From NCBI GenBank assembly GCA_003220055.1, contig QHRF01000087.1, positions 1-34,774 on the forward strand: a stretch of 34,774 nt of DNA. Reading direction: 5' to 3'. How positions within the stretch are numbered: position 1 is the stretch's first letter; each line of letters starts with the position of its first letter. Made by a program: the position numbers and the translations under genes. The DNA comes from Verrucomicrobiota bacterium. GTDB lineage: Bacteria; Verrucomicrobiota; Verrucomicrobiia; Chthoniobacterales; UBA10450. Positions 33,927 to 34,774 of this stretch are shown piece after piece. Below the pieces are notes generated by a model. That model made no database searches. It was not told where the DNA came from and saw only the letters and a program-made list of their open reading frames with translations.

Positions 33927-34774
33927 AAATTATCGAATGCGCCGGCGCGAATCTTCTGGGCCACTCGCGCGATGTCGCCTGAGAGTGCCCGATCTGCTGT
34001 CAGCGGTTTGGCGACTTCCCTAACGAGTTCGAACGCGCGTTCGACACCTTTGCCGGCGCGCAACGGGTGGCGGTGTTCAAGCGCTTCGGCGCCGGCGAGC
34101 AATTCGATCGCGAACAAATTCTCGGCAAGATCGACAATCGACCGCAATTTGAGCGCGCTGGTCATGCCCATCGACACGTGGTCCTCTTTGCCACCCGAAG
34201 TGGGCACGTTGTCGACGCTGGCGGGATGTGCAAGCACACGCGCTTCGTTTAACAGCGAGGCCGCAGCGACATGCGCAATCATGAAACCTGATTCCAAGCC
34301 TGCGTTGCGCGCCAGAAATGCCGGCAGCCCTTCGCTTTTGTCCGGATTCACCAGTCGATCGATGCGGCGCTCGCTGATGCTCATGAGATCGGTGAGCGCA
34401 ATCGCGGCATAATCGAACGCGAGCGCGAGCGGCGCGCCGTGAAAATTTCCACCGGAGACGACGTCGCCGCTGTCAGCAAACACGAGTGGATTATCGGTCG
34501 CCGATGCAGATTCGACCGACAAAATCTGTTCGCAATGAGCGAGAACGTCACGGACCGCGCCGTGCACTTGCGGCATGCAACGCACGCTGTAGGCGTCCTG
34601 GACGCGCGGATCATCTTTGCGATGCGATTCTCGAATCTCGCTTTCCTGCAAGAGCGAGTTCAAGTGAGCAGCAACCGCTTTTTGCCCGGGATGTGGACGC
34701 GCTTCTTGCAGACGTGGATCGAACGCAGCCGGCGTGTCGCGCAAACCTTCGAGCGTCATCGCGCCGGCAACATC
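33923..34774 (-). CDS. hutH: Histidine ammonia-lyase, C-terminal part (5' end outside the window)
   Basis: The frame runs off the right edge; 283 residues are visible. They cover the C-terminal half of a [32 protein letters not shown]-type core, [50 protein letters not shown], and [19 protein letters not shown]. The MIO-forming Ala-Ser-Gly lies in the missing half. The enzyme removes ammonia from histidine to give urocanate. It is the first visible gene of hutH-hutU-ftcD-hutI. Confidence 0.95.
   Translation of the reverse strand, partial: DVAGAMTLEGLRDTPAAFDPRLQEARPHPGQKAVAAHLNSLLQESEIRESHRKDDPRVQDAYSVRCMPQVHGAVRDVLAHCEQILSVESASATDNPLVFADSGDVVSGGNFHGAPLALAFDYAAIALTDLMSISERRIDRLVNPDKSEGLPAFLARNAGLESGFMIAHVAAASLLNEARVLAHPASVDNVPTSGGKEDHVSMGMTSALKLRSIVDLAENLFAIELLAGAEALEHRHPLRAGKGVERAFELVREVAKPLTADRALSGDIARVAQKIRAGAFDNL

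Larger units (their letters stand above)
7839..34136. repeat. Dispersed 10-12-mer AAGATCGACA(TC), 18 exact copies
   Basis: Copies with AAGATCGACA on the plus strand start at 7839, 9850, 11671, 12857, 13100, 13768, 20636, 27673, 28144, 29966 and 34127. Copies on the minus strand (TGTCGATCTT as written) start at 15337, 16443, 17305, 19927, 24424, 30421 and 33224. The most common extension is CAAGATCGACATC: the base before is C in 11 copies, and TC follows in 7. All lie in coding DNA but in different frames: KID (4), VDL (7), M/L-S-I (3, in the paralogues), DR (3) and ARST (1). None is found before 7839; the closest there is GATCGACATC at 1071. Confidence 0.8.

Noticed and set aside
7839-34136. 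The AAGATCGACA repeats as a by-product of common Lys-Ile-Asp or Val-Asp-Leu codons
   Set aside because: Copies occur in five different frames relative to the genes, so codon usage in one frame cannot account for them.
33672-34412. 246-codon frame antisense to hutU/hutH
   Set aside because: Spans two real genes on the other strand and has no domain.
1-34774. CRISPR array, prophage or insertion sequence
   Set aside because: No regularly spaced direct repeats, no transposase or phage structural genes were seen.

Overview
The window is bacterial, GC-rich and densely packed, with genes on both strands, many 4-nt start/stop overlaps, one tRNA and little spacer DNA. The gene mix suggests a soil or freshwater Verrucomicrobiota-type bacterium: tandem TMTC-like TPR membrane glycosyltransferases, an OPT transporter, a CT398-like zinc-ribbon protein, a fused FtcD inside a hut operon, and tig-clpP-clpX. 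This placement is an inference from gene content; there is no rRNA to confirm it.

Layout. Positions 1-194 hold the end of an osmoprotectant ABC permease. From 315 to 5164 lies a two-gene signalling or conflict module: a class III cyclase-TIR-AAA fusion, then an AAA-transmembrane-TPR protein. An aldehyde dehydrogenase follows (5263-6627). From 12961 down to 6629, on the minus strand, a DPM1-like GT2 glycosyltransferase precedes three tandem paralogous TMTC-like GT-C/TPR proteins, which looks like a complete lipid-linked-sugar glycosylation module. A divergent deacetylase (13006-13863), a small secreted protein and tRNA-Pro(GGG) come next, then ychF, a zinc-ribbon coiled-coil protein, a membrane redoxin with an in-frame UGA (candidate selenoprotein), an OPT transporter and a frameshifted secreted protein. 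Then come nagZ, nadD-rsfS, an FKBP isomerase, a secreted protein coupled to an L,D-transpeptidase, and cinA. The last third, all on the minus strand, reads hutH-hutU-ftcD-hutI, a small lipoprotein-like gene, tig, clpP, clpX and cinA.

How the genes fit together. The hut genes take histidine to glutamate through the formiminoglutamate/tetrahydrofolate route. tig-clpP-clpX is the classic chaperone/protease cluster. nagZ, the L,D-transpeptidase and the secreted protein next to it point to peptidoglycan turnover.

Most notable. (1) The 10-mer AAGATCGACA occurs 18 times between 7.8 kb and the end of the window, on both strands and in five of the six possible reading frames. It is therefore a DNA-level signal, reminiscent of a DNA uptake sequence or another genome-wide address tag, and it is absent from the first 7.8 kb, which includes the cyclase-TIR module. 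(2) The redoxin gene at 16520-17305 carries UGA at its active-site Cys position (W-U-P-L-C), followed by a 7-bp hairpin placed as expected for a bacterial SECIS element. (3) The cyclase-TIR-AAA / AAA-TM-TPR pair resembles Pycsar logic packed into one polypeptide. (4) rsfS appears to start with AUA, overlapping the nadD stop codon.
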